This document shows positions 14,568-24,185 of a stretch of DNA of 24,185 bases, piece after piece (within the stretch, counting starts at the first letter, position 1; every line of letters starts with the position of its first letter). Under the pieces are notes generated by a model, which saw only the letters and a program-made list of their open reading frames with translations, had not been told where the DNA came from and searched no databases. Source of the DNA: a virus; IMG/VR virus record IMGVR_UViG_3300046028_006597, positions 1-24,185 of that record; one strand, written 5' to 3'. The position numbers and the translations under genes were made by a program.

Positions 14568-17500
14568 TTAGTTAACTCCGTTAAAGATATTAATCGCCAA
14601 TTGTACTTTAGATTCAATATTTGATTTATCTGTTGGGGACATTTGGTCGTAAACATTAACAGGTGTCAACTTTTTATTTTTATCTGCCGTATTAGCATTT
14701 AAAACCCAAAACTTAGTAATTTCTGTTATACCATCATTAGTTAATGACCCCATTCTCTGTGACCATCTATTAACCATCATAGTTACAACATCAGAAAAAC
14801 TTTCAAAACTGGCATTAGGAACATTTCTACTTGAACAATAATAATAACCGTTAATAAACGTCGCATTCCCCCAATATTGATTTAAAGTAATACCACCATA
14901 ATTATTTTCATATGTTGTTAACCCGACATTATCATTAGATGCTAAATAAACTGTTGAAAAAATAACTTTTTGTAATTTTACATCATTAGTTAAAATCTTA
15001 ATTGTTGCAATAGCGTCCTTATATGTTAAACTATTTTTTCCTGGATACGACAACGGTACCCATTGAGAATATTTAGAATTTGGTTGACAAGATAACTGTA
15101 TAGTATCACTAGCAGTTGAACTATCCTGTTGAGTCGATTGATTATTAATATCAGTAGATTGTCCAATAACATTTGTACTATTAATTTTTGCTGCGTCCTT
15201 TTTCCTAGTTTCAAGTTTAGTTTTATCAATAATTGTTTGTAATAAATTAGTTTTAAGTGATTGTAAATACGCATCAACTTTAGGTAATGATGCAATAGGT
15301 TGTCTAACACCCGTAATATAAGTCTCAAAATTTCCTGGAGTAATAGTATGGTCAACACTTAATATCATATACGGACCACTAAACATTGGTACATGTCTTA
15401 AATTAAAATACATTGTTGGTTGAATCATTGCATTCCCCATCATGGTTATTGAACAACCATAACTTCTGTTTTTATAAAGATTATATAAGGAAGTATTTTG
15501 AGTTGTTCCTTTTCTACCTCCACCTAAATTAGCCATCTGATTTAATACTTCCATCCCTTCCGCAGTTGCTTTACCCGCACTTTGGTCAACAGTAAAACTT
15601 TTAAATATTTGTTGATTCTGTGGACCAATGTCAACATTAAATCCAACAACTTTATTAGACATATCCCAATCTTTTTTACCAACTTGATTTTCAACTAACG
15701 GATTATCACTAGCTCTACGTAAATCAAACGCATCATTTCTATAACGATAATCAACATTATTTTTTAAATCTAATTGTTCGCTTGGCTTACCAGCATAAAA
15801 ACACACTAATTTTGATGACGAATCCCTATAATCAACATTTAAAAATGTTCCAAATAACGTGTTCGCAAATTCGGAAGGACCTTCAATTCTTGGTATTGGA
15901 TTTTTTACCGCATCTTGTACATTATAAAAATTAACATACGAAGGTATATTCATAACCACAAAATGATTTTCAACTAAAATACTTTGAACATATGACAACA
16001 TCGATGCTTTAGTATTTATGTTTTCAGGCTTTAATTCATCTTTTAATTTATAAATGTCGACTAATATTTTATCACCAATATTTCTACTCGCTCTATCTAA
16101 TAATAAAACATCTTCAAACAATGTTTTTGTTTTAAAATCATTACCTGAAATCCACTTATCATTCAACGCTTTAAACGTTTCCCATAATTCAACTTTAGTT
16201 TGATTTCCAGATAAATCCGATTCAACTTGTCCTTCCGCACCAATTGTCGTTGCCGGTAAAGATAATTGTAATTTTGGTATTAAATTATTAATAATTTTTG
16301 ATTGGAAATTATTAATATCCAACAGATAATTGGTCATGGCAGTATAAAACGCCCCTTGACCCGCTTTATCATTTGGATTCGGTACTTGTGGGTACTCATC
16401 TTGTGGAACAAAGACTGTATTAACAATAAATTGTGGTGCGGTAGGTAATGTAGATAAAGAACCAAAAACCGCAATAATAGATTCATTTATTAATGTTTGG
16501 GTATTACCTGTAGTTGTTGGTAAGATACTTGGTAAACTTTCATATAATATAATACCAGCACTATTTGATAAATAAGAAATTTTTTGTGGTCCATATTGTC
16601 TAACCGTTATAGTATCACCACTTAAAAGAGTAGTAAATGAAACAACTTTACTTGGTGAAGATATAGGTGCGTCCGGCGGAGCAATTGGGTTACTTTGGAA
16701 TTGATTTAATTTTTGAGTCGCATATATCTTAATAATCGTCGCAAATAATTTTATATTATTAACAGTAAACGCAATGTTCAAGTCAACAAAGAAATCTGTT
16801 ATATAAGAACCATTATTACCGTAAACTAATTCAGGTATTTCTGAAAACCCAACATAAGTATATAATGTCGACCACTCATTAGGATAATTTATCTTAGATG
16901 TTGTTAATGTTATACCACCACCATTCGTTGGTACCGCATTAGGTGTCATAACAGTATAATATTCCCAAGTATAAGGGTCGGTTAATGGTAATGATGAGAA
17001 TGTGTAGAATAATTTTTTATCATATAAAGATGGATTACCATATTTAAACACAACATCGTAATTTAAAAATTGTCTTAAAATATTTGTAACATTACTTGTT
17101 TGAAAATCTTGTATTTTTGTAATAATATTAGAACCAGTATCCCCCGTTACTGTTGGGACTTTTAATAAACTTCTAAATAACATTTGAAAATTTTTAAAAG
17201 TCTTAGTTGTTTCTGTATCGGAGCCTCCTGAAGAATTAGACATAGAATTTAAAACATCAAGACTACTAACCCCCATTGCACTTGCAATAGCATTTGCTTG
17301 TCCAATATCATTAGTCGAATCATTTGGAGAATAATCATAAATCGATTTTGAAAACTTTAAGAACTCTGTTTCAAACCCATCCAACACATCTTTTTCAAAC
17401 ACTGATAACATTTCACTCATTTGTGAATAATCCACATCAACACCATTTATTGAGAAATTTTCTTGTTGACTTTGTCCTGAAAAAATATGCTTCATATAAG

Positions 17501-20500
17501 CAAATGGTGAAGGCTTTTTAACTTTTGAATTATCATAGTAACCATAGTTTGGTGCTCCCCAAAATAATCTAACGGAACCATCATACATTGCTTGATTTGA
17601 ATTAACCTCAACTTTTAACTTGTCTAATTTAAAACACTCATTTTTTGTTTGATTTAAAAGAGACCCTTGTGATGGCATTAAATAAGTAAACTTTTTATCA
17701 AGGGTATCAACACTAACAGACCAAGGTATTATCCTTAAATCTCTTAAAGGAACTGCTGGGTCAAATCCTTCAGCAAGACTAATAATCGCATCATCAACAT
17801 AATTAATTGAAACTCCCGAAGTTATCCCTGATTGTATTGCACTGTCAGTATATCCTGAGAAAATCTCATATCCTTGACAGAACACGTTAAAATCATTTAT
17901 TAATTTGGGATAAAATCCTGTATTAATTAATGTTGAAACTTCCGCACCAATTGTGGTATCTTTTTGTAATACTATATCAATCGGAGCTCCATTAATAATT
18001 AAACCATAGTTTCGAGTATTCGCACTTGTTATGGGGTCAAAATTAGTGGTATAACTAAACCCTGACCAAGACGTATCTAATATATCAACATTTGTTTCAT
18101 TATATGTTTTATACCTATACCAAATAGAACCAAATTTTAAAATCCAAGCGTAAGGCATTTTATGAACCGCACCAAATTTCTTAAGTGCCGCAAAAATATA
18201 ATCTAAATCTGTTGAGGTATTATTATTATAAGTTTTAAACTTTTCTCTCATTGTTGCCAATGGTAAACTATTAATAAAAAGATACGCTGACGCAACAAAT
18301 GGGTGAGTATCATTATTCCTAAAATTCTTAACCCCTTGTTGAATTGAATTAATAAAATATGGTGTGTTTAGAATTGATGTTGTTTGGTTACTACTAACTT
18401 CACCACTATAATTAAGATATCTAACATTACCTTCAGTCACTAATTGAGACTCAAAAGTTCTATTTTGATACCATGTTTTTAAATCGGTTGAGTTAATAAC
18501 ATTTGGTGTTTGTCCCGATAAATAAACAAAGTTAGTTATTGGTCGAATACTATTTAATGTTGTAGTATTAACAAAATTGGTAATTAATTTAACACTATTA
18601 TCATATTTTAAAACCTTTCTAGTGTCGAAAGAACCATTAGCATCTAAAATAGTACTACCATTTGCCAAATAATTTTTATCCCAAGTTCTATTAGTAAAAG
18701 GAAACGTATCCGCTAAATCAAATTTATTAGACGTTGTAGACTCCAGAATATATTCTGACATAGCAACTTCATTTGGTAAAGAAATCGAAGGTAGTGATTT
18801 AGTACTATTTAAAACATCCACATTAATAAAACTAAACCCACCATTTGTAACCAAATTTTTAATATAGGGTGTGTTATAGATTCCCCTAATATAATTTTGC
18901 CAACTTTCTCCTAATCCACTATTCGAAAACTGTCTTAAAATTGTCGTGAAATTAGTTGCATTAAATCCATATTCTTTTAGTTTTTGAATAATAAAAGGGT
19001 TATCATTTGTTAAACTTTTAACGATATTATTACTTTCCGATTCGGCAATTAAATTACTTATTTTATCAGCATCAGATACAAAACCATTACTTCTTGAAAG
19101 TCTTGAATAATACGAGGTTAACATAATTCTTTCATAAATTTCAAAAAAGAATTTAACCTCTTCTTTATTACCATAAACCCAATTTCCTACAGGAAATTCT
19201 ATCGCATCTAACGAAACTCTTTGTGGTTGTGTTAATTCATTGGTATTTGCCGTAGGGTCTGCAGGTGGTAAAGTTCTTTCCGTAAATCCTTTAATAAATT
19301 CTTCAACAAATTCAACTTCAGGCCAAACATTAAACAAATATCCCTTACTTCTATTAATAATTTTTGGGTCACCAGGATAAGTGATTTCATACTTTTCATG
19401 ACCATCTTCCCCTGAAGTCTCAACAATTAATTGTGGCCATGGATAAACAGGTTCTTTAGAATTATCTCCCGATGAAAGATTATCCGCAGACGCTCCAGCA
19501 ACTTGTTTATCAAATATAACATCTTTTCGATATTTGGTATCTCTCTGTTCCCAAGCTTTAGTATGAACATCATCCATCAACCTTAAAAAAGCTTCACCAT
19601 TAGCAAAAATAACCGCAAGTACATTTCTTATGTTTGGAACAAATCCAATACCACTATCCTTACTCTGTAATAATTTAGATAATGCTGCAGTTAATTCTGT
19701 CTGTATTTGTTGTTCTTTTTCATGTAATTCTTTAGATAATTTATCAATTTTATCAACAAATCGTTTATTACCCTCAAAAACATGGTAAACATAAATTGGT
19801 TGTTTTTTACCATCACGCTCAATAAATTTACCAGAGTTAAATATTTTATTTTTTTCTAACTCCGCCATTAATTCCGTTAATTCAATTGTTGTCGGTTCTT
19901 TATCATTATTTTTTTGTTTAAAAGTCTCAGTTAAATCAACATCATTTGAGGTTATCTCTATTGGGAAATCATTGTAATCAATATTACAAACTATCTGACA
20001 AGGCTTTGTTTTATTATCAATTTTATACGAACCTTTTTCTCCAACAGACGTATTTTTATTTAATTTAATATTATATTCCGAAATAATACTTTTTAATTCC
20101 GAAATTGCGGTATTTTGCTTTGTTAAAGTATTAATTTCAGGTTTAAAACTATAAATCTTAGTATCGCTATTAGATAAATTAATACCACTAGATAAACTTA
20201 TGTTTTTCTTTAAAACAAAATAATTAGTTTTATCCATATATTTGTCAAACCAAGATACCCCCGCAGCATAATAAACATCTTTACCATATGAAATTAATTG
20301 TTTTCTATACACATCAACATCGGTTATAGGGTCTAAATTTTGTTTAGTAAAAGAATCTAAAATATTCTTAACAAAATTTTCAATTCTGTTTTGCATTTGA
20401 ACAAGAGTAAGTTCAGGAAAATCATCAGGAATTAATCCTTTTGTTTTGTATTCACTATACATCTCTTTAACTTTTTGATATCCTCTTTCGTAAATAGTAT

Positions 20501-21320
20501 CATCAACATTTGAAAATTGACTGGAGTTACCACTAGTTGTTTGAATTTTAACTCTCGATTTATACATATGAGGAGCAGCAATTAAATACCCCATTGAAAC
20601 CTCACTTAAAATTGTATACTTATATGTCACAAAAGTTAAATCAATATGAAAATTACCTGAATTACTATTATACCTTGACGTGAAGTTTTTTAACATTATA
20701 GGTAATCGAACCGCCTTACCATAATAACCTTTTATAGTTAAATAAAATAAAGGGTATGGCAGATTAAAAAATGCCGCATATGGTGAGTTATCCCCGCCTT
20801 CAAATAAAGCCCTACCTTTAATATCCTCCATAGATATATTAATGGTTGACATAAACGAGGTATTTTGTTTAACACTAATACTTGTAATACCTAATAATCC
20901 ATTATCAGTAGAACCTGGTTTACCCCCTGAGTTAATTGTTTGTCTAATATAATAATCATTATCATTTTTTGGATTACGTATCGATTCTTGTTTTGGTTGA
21001 TTCACCCCTTTTCCTTGAATTGAATCTTTACCCGTAAATTCATCAGTATATTCATTATCTAAAAAGGTCTTCCCACCTGGCTTTAAAAAGTTCATAGACG
21101 CAACTGAAATAGTTTGAATCGCATCATTACTCGCAGTACCGACAGATAATTTAGTTCTTGGAATAACCTTACATTCCAAATTGGCATACATAACTAAATC
21201 TTCTTGTCTTACGTGCCTATCTGACGCAACCCCGTGTTCGTCAACAAGTTTGTTTGGGTCAATTATTGTAATGTTGTTGTAGTCGAGTTCGACCAATATA
21301 TTTTCTGGTTTATCTACCAT
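14568..21320 (-). CDS. Giant baseplate hub-like structural protein (2250 aa) with a cell-wall-hydrolase-like C-terminus
   Basis: A single uninterrupted 2250-residue frame. Residues about 144-255 (SISVKQNTSFMSTINISMED; PYPLFYLTIKGYYGKAVRLP) resemble the first beta-domain of tail-hub proteins. Residues about 1950-2035 (GCSITMMGNAMIQPTMYFNL; then HVPMFSGPYMILSVDHTITP and NFETYITGVRQP) resemble the second hub domain of the gp27/gpD/VgrG-type fold. The roughly 1700 residues between are Asn/Thr/Ser-rich with no domain I can name, apart from a charged helical stretch near 500-560. After a Gln/Ser-rich linker, residues about 2105-2250 look like a lysozyme/glucosaminidase-type domain (TTYENNYGGITLNQYW, then a VTMMVNRWSQRM helix). 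T4 gp27 has 391 residues and gp5 575. The gene overlaps the gp53-like gene by 11 bp and has no Shine-Dalgarno sequence, so coupled translation is likely. The hub role is inferred from domain resemblance and from neighbours. Confidence 0.82.
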   Translation of the reverse strand: MVDKPENILVELDYNNITIIDPNKLVDEHGVASDRHVRQEDLVMYANLECKVIPRTKLSVGTASNDAIQTISVASMNFLKPGGKTFLDNEYTDEFTGKDSIQGKGVNQPKQESIRNPKNDNDYYIRQTINSGGKPGSTDNGLLGITSISVKQNTSFMSTINISMEDIKGRALFEGGDNSPYAAFFNLPYPLFYLTIKGYYGKAVRLPIMLKNFTSRYNSNSGNFHIDLTFVTYKYTILSEVSMGYLIAAPHMYKSRVKIQTTSGNSSQFSNVDDTIYERGYQKVKEMYSEYKTKGLIPDDFPELTLVQMQNRIENFVKNILDSFTKQNLDPITDVDVYRKQLISYGKDVYYAAGVSWFDKYMDKTNYFVLKKNISLSSGINLSNSDTKIYSFKPEINTLTKQNTAISELKSIISEYNIKLNKNTSVGEKGSYKIDNKTKPCQIVCNIDYNDFPIEITSNDVDLTETFKQKNNDKEPTTIELTELMAELEKNKIFNSGKFIERDGKKQPIYVYHVFEGNKRFVDKIDKLSKELHEKEQQIQTELTAALSKLLQSKDSGIGFVPNIRNVLAVIFANGEAFLRLMDDVHTKAWEQRDTKYRKDVIFDKQVAGASADNLSSGDNSKEPVYPWPQLIVETSGEDGHEKYEITYPGDPKIINRSKGYLFNVWPEVEFVEEFIKGFTERTLPPADPTANTNELTQPQRVSLDAIEFPVGNWVYGNKEEVKFFFEIYERIMLTSYYSRLSRSNGFVSDADKISNLIAESESNNIVKSLTNDNPFIIQKLKEYGFNATNFTTILRQFSNSGLGESWQNYIRGIYNTPYIKNLVTNGGFSFINVDVLNSTKSLPSISLPNEVAMSEYILESTTSNKFDLADTFPFTNRTWDKNYLANGSTILDANGSFDTRKVLKYDNSVKLITNFVNTTTLNSIRPITNFVYLSGQTPNVINSTDLKTWYQNRTFESQLVTEGNVRYLNYSGEVSSNQTTSILNTPYFINSIQQGVKNFRNNDTHPFVASAYLFINSLPLATMREKFKTYNNNTSTDLDYIFAALKKFGAVHKMPYAWILKFGSIWYRYKTYNETNVDILDTSWSGFSYTTNFDPITSANTRNYGLIINGAPIDIVLQKDTTIGAEVSTLINTGFYPKLINDFNVFCQGYEIFSGYTDSAIQSGITSGVSINYVDDAIISLAEGFDPAVPLRDLRIIPWSVSVDTLDKKFTYLMPSQGSLLNQTKNECFKLDKLKVEVNSNQAMYDGSVRLFWGAPNYGYYDNSKVKKPSPFAYMKHIFSGQSQQENFSINGVDVDYSQMSEMLSVFEKDVLDGFETEFLKFSKSIYDYSPNDSTNDIGQANAIASAMGVSSLDVLNSMSNSSGGSDTETTKTFKNFQMLFRSLLKVPTVTGDTGSNIITKIQDFQTSNVTNILRQFLNYDVVFKYGNPSLYDKKLFYTFSSLPLTDPYTWEYYTVMTPNAVPTNGGGITLTTSKINYPNEWSTLYTYVGFSEIPELVYGNNGSYITDFFVDLNIAFTVNNIKLFATIIKIYATQKLNQFQSNPIAPPDAPISSPSKVVSFTTLLSGDTITVRQYGPQKISYLSNSAGIILYESLPSILPTTTGNTQTLINESIIAVFGSLSTLPTAPQFIVNTVFVPQDEYPQVPNPNDKAGQGAFYTAMTNYLLDINNFQSKIINNLIPKLQLSLPATTIGAEGQVESDLSGNQTKVELWETFKALNDKWISGNDFKTKTLFEDVLLLDRASRNIGDKILVDIYKLKDELKPENINTKASMLSYVQSILVENHFVVMNIPSYVNFYNVQDAVKNPIPRIEGPSEFANTLFGTFLNVDYRDSSSKLVCFYAGKPSEQLDLKNNVDYRYRNDAFDLRRASDNPLVENQVGKKDWDMSNKVVGFNVDIGPQNQQIFKSFTVDQSAGKATAEGMEVLNQMANLGGGRKGTTQNTSLYNLYKNRSYGCSITMMGNAMIQPTMYFNLRHVPMFSGPYMILSVDHTITPGNFETYITGVRQPIASLPKVDAYLQSLKTNLLQTIIDKTKLETRKKDAAKINSTNVIGQSTDINNQSTQQDSSTASDTIQLSCQPNSKYSQWVPLSYPGKNSLTYKDAIATIKILTNDVKLQKVIFSTVYLASNDNVGLTTYENNYGGITLNQYWGNATFINGYYYCSSRNVPNASFESFSDVVTMMVNRWSQRMGSLTNDGITEITKFWVLNANTADKNKKLTPVNVYDQMSPTDKSNIESKVQLAINIFNGVN

Positions 21321-21633
21321 AATAGAAGAAATGATTGTCTAATTGATTTTTATAGTCCTGTAAAGAAGCTACTAAAGGAAATGGAATTGTCAAGATAGCA
21401 CCATCAGGAATATCCCATTCTTGTCCACCATACGTTGGATTACCTTGCATAATCAACCACCCAAAGGTTGCGGAACCATAATACTGTTGCGAAACTTTAT
21501 CCATCCTTGATTGACCAACCTTGTAAATATATCTTTTATCCGTCGATTTTGTTGGTAATGTTATATATGGAACAACGGTTTGTTGTCCATCAAGAATAAA
21601 ATTATTATATCTATTATAATTTTGTTTTGCCAT
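21310..21633 (-). CDS. Baseplate wedge protein with LysM-like fold, gp53-like
   Basis: A 107-residue protein with a LysM-like domain at about residues 35-86. Its strand-helix-helix-strand pattern is visible in YIYKVGQSRMDKVSQQYYGS, then ATFGWLIMQGNPTYG and a closing DIPDGAILTIPFP. LysM folds of this kind occur in T4 gp53 and in tube-initiator or hub-linked proteins of contractile tails, where they clamp wedge to hub rather than bind glycan. The length is about half that of T4 gp53 (196), so it matches the minimal version. The ATG at 21633 lies 2 bp after the stop of the OmpA-domain gene, and the 3' end overlaps the giant hub gene by 11 bp, a tightly coupled trio. No Shine-Dalgarno sequence is present. 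Confidence 0.8.
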   Translation of the reverse strand: MAKQNYNRYNNFILDGQQTVVPYITLPTKSTDKRYIYKVGQSRMDKVSQQYYGSATFGWLIMQGNPTYGGQEWDIPDGAILTIPFPLVASLQDYKNQLDNHFFYYGR

Positions 21634-21635
21634 GA

Positions 21636-24185
21636 TTAATCAAATTTAATTTTTCCGTTAAAAGTATTTTTTTCCAAAGGAGGAACATTAACTGTTTTAT
21701 AAAGATTTGAAATGTCAATTTTTTGAGTCGGTTCTGTTGCTGAGTTAGCAACTGTAGTATATTCAAATTTCCTTGTCTTACCTTTAGGATACATTTTATT
21801 CTCAATACCATCAGTAAATGATTTATATTCTGAACCGGATTTAAATTTAACAAATTTATTTTCTTCTTCTTTTATTTCCTTAGAATATCGTTTAGCAATA
21901 TTATCAGTAATATCATTAAATTTTTTCTTCAAATTAATAGGGTCGTTAATACTTAATAAATCACCTTTTATCACAAATTTCTTAAATTCTTCAATTTTAT
22001 TTAAATTATTAAAAAGTCTAGAAATAACCAAGTAAAATCTTTTATCCTCATAAGTAGTGAATAAAGATTCATTAACAGGTGTAAAATCTCCACCATCATA
22101 TAACGAAATATCACTAACAATATCATTTTTATTTAATAACTCACTATACTCATTTAATGTTAATGATAATGAAATATAATCAAGTCTAAATTCATCATAA
22201 GTATCATTAGGTATTATACCACCAGCCTTACTTGAGTTACTAATTTGGTCAGTTCCCTTAATATTATATATTCTCGGAGTTCCGGTGTCTAAAATTTTAC
22301 CGTCTGTTTTACTATTAACTAAATTTAATTTTCTAATAGTTTGAACATAATTTTGTTGTTGTATAGTTAATTCTTGAGTAATTGTAGTTATTTCAGAGGC
22401 AAATGTCGCCGATAAAGTTGTAATATAGTCTACCATATTTTTTCTAACCCCTCTAATTGCCGGACTATTAGCATCAAATTTCTTTAAAAGTTCATCTATA
22501 ATTGGGTTGCCAACATCGTTAATATCATCTACAACCATTTTAAATAAATCACCAAGTCTTTTTTCAATACTTTCAGGTTTACCATAAATCTTAACATCTG
22601 ATGGTGTTGTTCCCGCAGAAACAGTTCCACCACTATATAAACGAGAATCATTAACTAATTGTTCAATACCATAGTTAGTATTTAATGTTAATTTTTGCAT
22701 TTGATTTGTTACCGCCTCAAAATATGTTTTAGTTTCAGTTAATAAACTATCCATAATTTTTTGATATGATATTTCACCTGTTTGTCCACTAGGAACAGGA
22801 ATATTAGTAATAATTTCACCAATTGTTGTTCCCCCATTATTTGTTGGAGGATTGTCAACATTTGCAACTGTAGCAAGTGTCTGTGACGCTAAAATTGAAT
22901 CAACAACACTTTTGTCCAATGCGGAAGTGTCTTCGGTCCAAACTGACCTCTCATCATAAATTTCTGTGTTTGCATAGTAATTGAAAGAGAGAGCGTTCTG
23001 TAGTTGTTCCACAGGTTTAGCAAGTCCCATACCACCAATAATATTAAAATTCAAATTAACACTGGCAATCATCGGTTGGATACCGATACCTTCAGGATTC
23101 ATATCCAATATTAACGGGTCATACGTAAATGATAATGATGTTGGAATAATTTTACTATTAACAAAATCACCTAATCTTAATATTAAGACCGGTGGAGCCC
23201 CAAATGAAGTGTTAACTGCGTCGTTATATTTTGGTTTACCGTCAGTACCAATTGTTGGTATGGTTTCTCCAGGTCTAACACATTGATTTAAGAACGTTAA
23301 ACGAGCGTTTAACCCTTCCGGAGTAGTCGAGTGGAATGCTGGGTTAAAGTACTTAATCTTTTCTTTAAATGAATCATATACCATTGGTGACTCTTGTTTA
23401 ATAACTTCGAAATAATCACACTCAGATAAAAGACCTCTTAATATTTTTTTAGTAATCCCTTCTTTAATTTTTTTAATAGTATCAACTGTTGGGACAGGTT
23501 TTGGAACATCCACATTAACCGTTTTAACTTCTTTAATAGTTTTAATCGGGTCTATCGGTACAACAGGTTTAGGTGGTATCACCACATTAATTGTTTTAAC
23601 CCTAACTCGTCTACACGCCATCGCACTCACTGAAAATGTTTGAGAGTTCACGGTTACATTACCATTTTTATCTTTTTGGTTAACTTTACAGTCAACATCA
23701 AATCCTGGTGTAGTATTTGAAGTCGTCGATTGTGTATCCCCCGACGCTTTTTCAGTATATGCTTTAGGAATTACTGTCTCTTCACCTGCACCAGGTTCTG
23801 TTGTTATACTAAATTTACCATTAGTTATAAACGGTCCTAATGAAGCGTCCCCATCTTTATATTCTTTGAAAAAATTTAAAATCGAATCAATTCTTCGAGT
23901 AGATAATGATTTATTATATGCAACTGAGGCACTGGCTGATGCCGAACCTTCCATCACAACAGTAATTTTGGCTTCAGGATTATTTGTTAATAAATTAAAT
24001 GCGTCTTTAACAAACCCTTTACTAAAAGTCGTGAAATTCGACTCAACAACCGTCTTAAAAAATTCTAATACATTTTTTTCTCTACTATCAGAATTAAACG
24101 TTGATTTAGCAATACTTTCATATTTTGTTTTATTACCCCCATCAATATATACATTATATAAACCTTGATAACTACCTATCGTTGT
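21636..24185 (-). CDS. Baseplate/tail structural protein with an OmpA-like domain (N-terminus beyond window)
   Basis: The frame is open from the right edge of the window, so the true start lies beyond 24185; 849 residues are visible. A GTG at 23957 is internal and not the start, because it falls inside a domain. Visible residues about 55-130 match the OmpA C-terminal peptidoglycan-binding fold: a helix (GFVKDAFNLLTNNPEAKITV), the strand VVMEGSASAS, and the signature NKSLSTRRIDSILNFF. A Pro/Val/Lys linker follows (VVIPPKPVVPIDPIKTIKEV). Next comes a beta-rich part with PTSLSFTYDPLILDMNPEGI and ASVNLNFNIIGGMGLAKPVE, reminiscent of tail-tube-initiator or baseplate-hub proteins, and then a helical C-terminal half. 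It abuts the gp53-like gene by 2 bp. The likely role is in the baseplate or tube base, with the OmpA domain perhaps touching the peptidoglycan layer; the location is inferred from neighbours. Confidence 0.85.
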   Translation of the reverse strand, partial: TTIGSYQGLYNVYIDGGNKTKYESIAKSTFNSDSREKNVLEFFKTVVESNFTTFSKGFVKDAFNLLTNNPEAKITVVMEGSASASASVAYNKSLSTRRIDSILNFFKEYKDGDASLGPFITNGKFSITTEPGAGEETVIPKAYTEKASGDTQSTTSNTTPGFDVDCKVNQKDKNGNVTVNSQTFSVSAMACRRVRVKTINVVIPPKPVVPIDPIKTIKEVKTVNVDVPKPVPTVDTIKKIKEGITKKILRGLLSECDYFEVIKQESPMVYDSFKEKIKYFNPAFHSTTPEGLNARLTFLNQCVRPGETIPTIGTDGKPKYNDAVNTSFGAPPVLILRLGDFVNSKIIPTSLSFTYDPLILDMNPEGIGIQPMIASVNLNFNIIGGMGLAKPVEQLQNALSFNYYANTEIYDERSVWTEDTSALDKSVVDSILASQTLATVANVDNPPTNNGGTTIGEIITNIPVPSGQTGEISYQKIMDSLLTETKTYFEAVTNQMQKLTLNTNYGIEQLVNDSRLYSGGTVSAGTTPSDVKIYGKPESIEKRLGDLFKMVVDDINDVGNPIIDELLKKFDANSPAIRGVRKNMVDYITTLSATFASEITTITQELTIQQQNYVQTIRKLNLVNSKTDGKILDTGTPRIYNIKGTDQISNSSKAGGIIPNDTYDEFRLDYISLSLTLNEYSELLNKNDIVSDISLYDGGDFTPVNESLFTTYEDKRFYLVISRLFNNLNKIEEFKKFVIKGDLLSINDPINLKKKFNDITDNIAKRYSKEIKEEENKFVKFKSGSEYKSFTDGIENKMYPKGKTRKFEYTTVANSATEPTQKIDISNLYKTVNVPPLEKNTFNGKIKFD

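Noticed and set aside
23955-23957. GTG as start of the OmpA-domain protein
   Set aside because: The frame stays open for 76 more codons to the window edge, and the OmpA-like helix and strand lie partly upstream of this codon, so it is internal.
1-24185. tRNA genes, CRISPR arrays, attachment sites, insertion sequences
   Set aside because: All gaps are about 100 bp or less and contain only terminators, leaders and promoter candidates. No cloverleaf, repeat-spacer pattern or terminal inverted repeats were seen.

Overview
The window is a strongly AT-rich piece of a tailed-phage genome with a contractile (T4-like, myovirus-type) tail. Every gene I can support reads on the minus strand, so the order of transcription runs from high to low coordinates. 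Both ends cut through open genes: the right end lacks the start of an OmpA-domain structural protein, and the left end lacks the C-terminus of a structural protein with a membrane-like segment. I see no tRNA, CRISPR array, insertion sequence or integrase. No gap between genes exceeds about 100 bp. The host cannot be named. However, almost no start codon has a Shine-Dalgarno sequence, leaders are A-rich with a recurring TAAACA-type motif, and at least one gap carries a TAnnTTTG-type -7 box. Together these point to a phage of a Bacteroidota host (inference).

Layout in transcription order. (1) Baseplate block A, 24185-14568: an OmpA-like-domain protein (partial), a gp53-like LysM wedge protein, and a 2250-residue hub-like giant. 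(2) Two small genes of unknown function, 14524-13618: a 74-aa protein and a 229-aa Pro/Ala-rich coiled-coil protein, closed by a hairpin terminator. (3) A replication, recombination and nucleotide block, 13579-5211. It holds a strong promoter, a gp32-like ssDNA-binding protein, an internal terminator, UvsX recombinase, a T4 RNase H/FEN-type nuclease, an unknown 152-aa protein, a gp41/DnaB helicase, ribonucleotide reductase beta (NrdB) and alpha (NrdA), and a strong hairpin terminator. (4) Baseplate block B, 5162-1: gp25-like and gp6-like wedge proteins and the large membrane-segment protein.

The replication block supplies dNTPs (NrdA/NrdB), opens the fork (gp41), coats ssDNA (gp32), removes primers (RNase H) and drives recombination-dependent replication (UvsX). 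Its position is the main architectural surprise: it is bracketed by rho-independent-type terminators and sits in the middle of what otherwise reads as one baseplate gene cluster. The baseplate genes also look unusual. They comprise a hub-like protein several times the usual size with a cell-wall-hydrolase-like tail, an OmpA-like peptidoglycan-binding domain, and a structural protein with a roughly 60-residue hydrophobic stretch. Together they suggest a puncturing device with several cell-envelope-facing parts.
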